Part shown: piece after piece, positions 5,112-5,782 of the stretch
Layout: each line of letters opens with the position of its first letter
Numbering within the stretch: the first letter of the stretch is position 1
Origin: Candidatus Bathyarchaeota archaeon
Lineage (GTDB): Archaea; Thermoproteota; Bathyarchaeia; TCS64
Length of the DNA: 5,782 nt
Assembly (NCBI GenBank): GCA_014730055.1
Contig: WJIV01000092.1
Location: forward strand, 1-5,782
Reading direction: 5' to 3'
Notes under the pieces: model-generated
Databases searched by the model: none
Seen by the model: only the letters and a program-made list of their open reading frames with translations
What the model was told of the DNA's origin: nothing
Made by a program: the position numbers and the translations under genes

Positions 5112-5782
5112 TTAGTCTTTATTTTGGATGAATGCATGCATCCCGTATTTTTCCCCATAGGACTCTATCCCATTTACTGATTCAGCTGAAAGAACCCCGT
5201 GCATTATTGAGCGTGAAACTGCGTCAGCCGCGATATGACCAATACATGAGACCAGCCCAGCCCGATCACACCCTACCTCTAGCCTGCCCGTAGAGATGGC
5301 GAAGACTGTATCCCCGTCAAACATCGTATGAGCAGGACGGATAGCCCTAGCGACCCCGTCCTGAGCCATCTGGGCCACCTTGGTCAACTCAACCCTGGAC
5401 AAACCTACATCTGTAGCCACCACACCCAGGACCGTGCACTCATCGGAGGCACCCCTAGAAGGATAACTTACGCTGAGGTCAATGGGAAGATGCTTCAGGC
5501 ACCCGTACTCGTTTTCCAGCTCAATGCCCCTAGCGTAGAAACCACCCAGTGACGGGTCACACGTATATCCGGCGCTGTTAACCGCAGCTAGGGCCCCTAC
5601 ACAGGCTCCCGACTCGGTTACCTCGCTGGCTGAGCCCAACCCTCCCTTTAACCCTCCGCTTACCGCCCCGGTACCCGCGCCATAATTCCCCTGTCTTAAC
5701 GTTTCACCGACGTTCAGGCAGGCAGTGTACCCTGAATTGCTGGATATTCTGCCATGTTTCTCTCCTCTGTAGAGGTCGTAGA
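5112..5782 (-). CDS. P1 family (S58, DmpA/NylC-like) peptidase, C-terminal part (runs off right edge)
   Basis: The frame is open from the window edge (first whole codon 5780-5778) to TAA at 5114-5112, giving 222 residues and lacking the N-terminus. A TTG at 5639 looks like a start but is only the Leu of KGGLGSAS, so the gene is longer. S58 hallmarks run in order: GNYGAGTGAV with GGLKGGLGSAS, VGALAAVNSAG, a processing-site region ending LGVVATD, PAHTMFDGDTVFA, and a C-terminal AADAVSRSI helix. Members are Ntn-like hydrolases that cleave themselves into two chains, exposing a Ser/Thr nucleophile. Known activities include aminopeptidase (DmpA), beta-peptide and nylon-oligomer hydrolysis (NylC). 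At the processing site this copy reads SDECTVLGVVATD, where NylC-like proteins usually have an N-T-T core; the Thr is kept but the residue before it is Cys. The product is probably cytoplasmic; its natural substrate is unknown. Confidence 0.9.
   Translation of the reverse strand, partial: YDLYRGEKHGRISSNSGYTACLNVGETLRQGNYGAGTGAVSGGLKGGLGSASEVTESGACVGALAAVNSAGYTCDPSLGGFYARGIELENEYGCLKHLPIDLSVSYPSRGASDECTVLGVVATDVGLSRVELTKVAQMAQDGVARAIRPAHTMFDGDTVFAISTGRLEVGCDRAGLVSCIGHIAADAVSRSIMHGVLSAESVNGIESYGEKYGMHAFIQNKD

Noticed and set aside
5328..5552. Plus-strand ORF opposite the peptidase
   Set aside because: Antisense to conserved S58 motifs; shadow frame.
5112..5639. Peptidase starting at the TTG at 5639
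   Set aside because: The upstream frame is open to the window edge and encodes conserved family motifs (GNYGAGTGAV, GGLKGG), so that TTG is an internal leucine codon.

Overview
The window looks archaeal. It encodes a complete transcription factor B (TFB/TFIIB) with a zinc ribbon and two cyclin-like repeats. Starts are preceded either by a GGTGA-type ribosome site or by a TATA-like box 25-30 bases upstream, as in leaderless archaeal messages. Arginine is mostly AGG/AGA and isoleucine often ATA. Nothing fixes the lineage; a euryarchaeote-like, possibly thermophilic archaeon is an inference. By eye, the TFB and peptidase genes are much richer in GC than the long non-coding stretch on the left.

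Layout. 1-1313 (minus) is the N-terminal 437 residues of a large secreted protein with about ten YD/RHS-like repeats; it runs off the left edge. 1314-2569 is 1.25 kb of AT-rich sequence without a convincing long gene. It holds two very short candidate ORFs, two perfect 10-bp inverted repeats, a small GC-rich patch that may be structured, and a 12-bp palindrome. 2570-3376 (minus) is a polytopic NapH/YccM-like membrane iron-sulfur protein. 3452-3886 (plus) is a small regulator that reads as two tandem ribbon-helix-helix domains. It is divergent from the iron-sulfur gene, and the 75-bp gap between them holds one near-symmetric TATA box and several ACATAT/ACATGT half-sites. 4082-4975 (plus) is TFB, starting at TTG. 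5112-5782 (minus) is the C-terminal 222 residues of a P1/S58 (DmpA/NylC-like) self-processing peptidase, whose N-terminus lies beyond the right edge.

How they fit together. The only clear functional unit is the divergent pair of double-RHH regulator and membrane iron-sulfur protein, which suggests local control of a respiratory-type electron-transfer protein. TFB and the peptidase converge and look like independent housekeeping or accessory genes. The YD-repeat protein next to a gene-poor AT-rich tract looks like an accessory surface or secreted locus. No rRNA, tRNA, CRISPR array or intact insertion sequence was seen.
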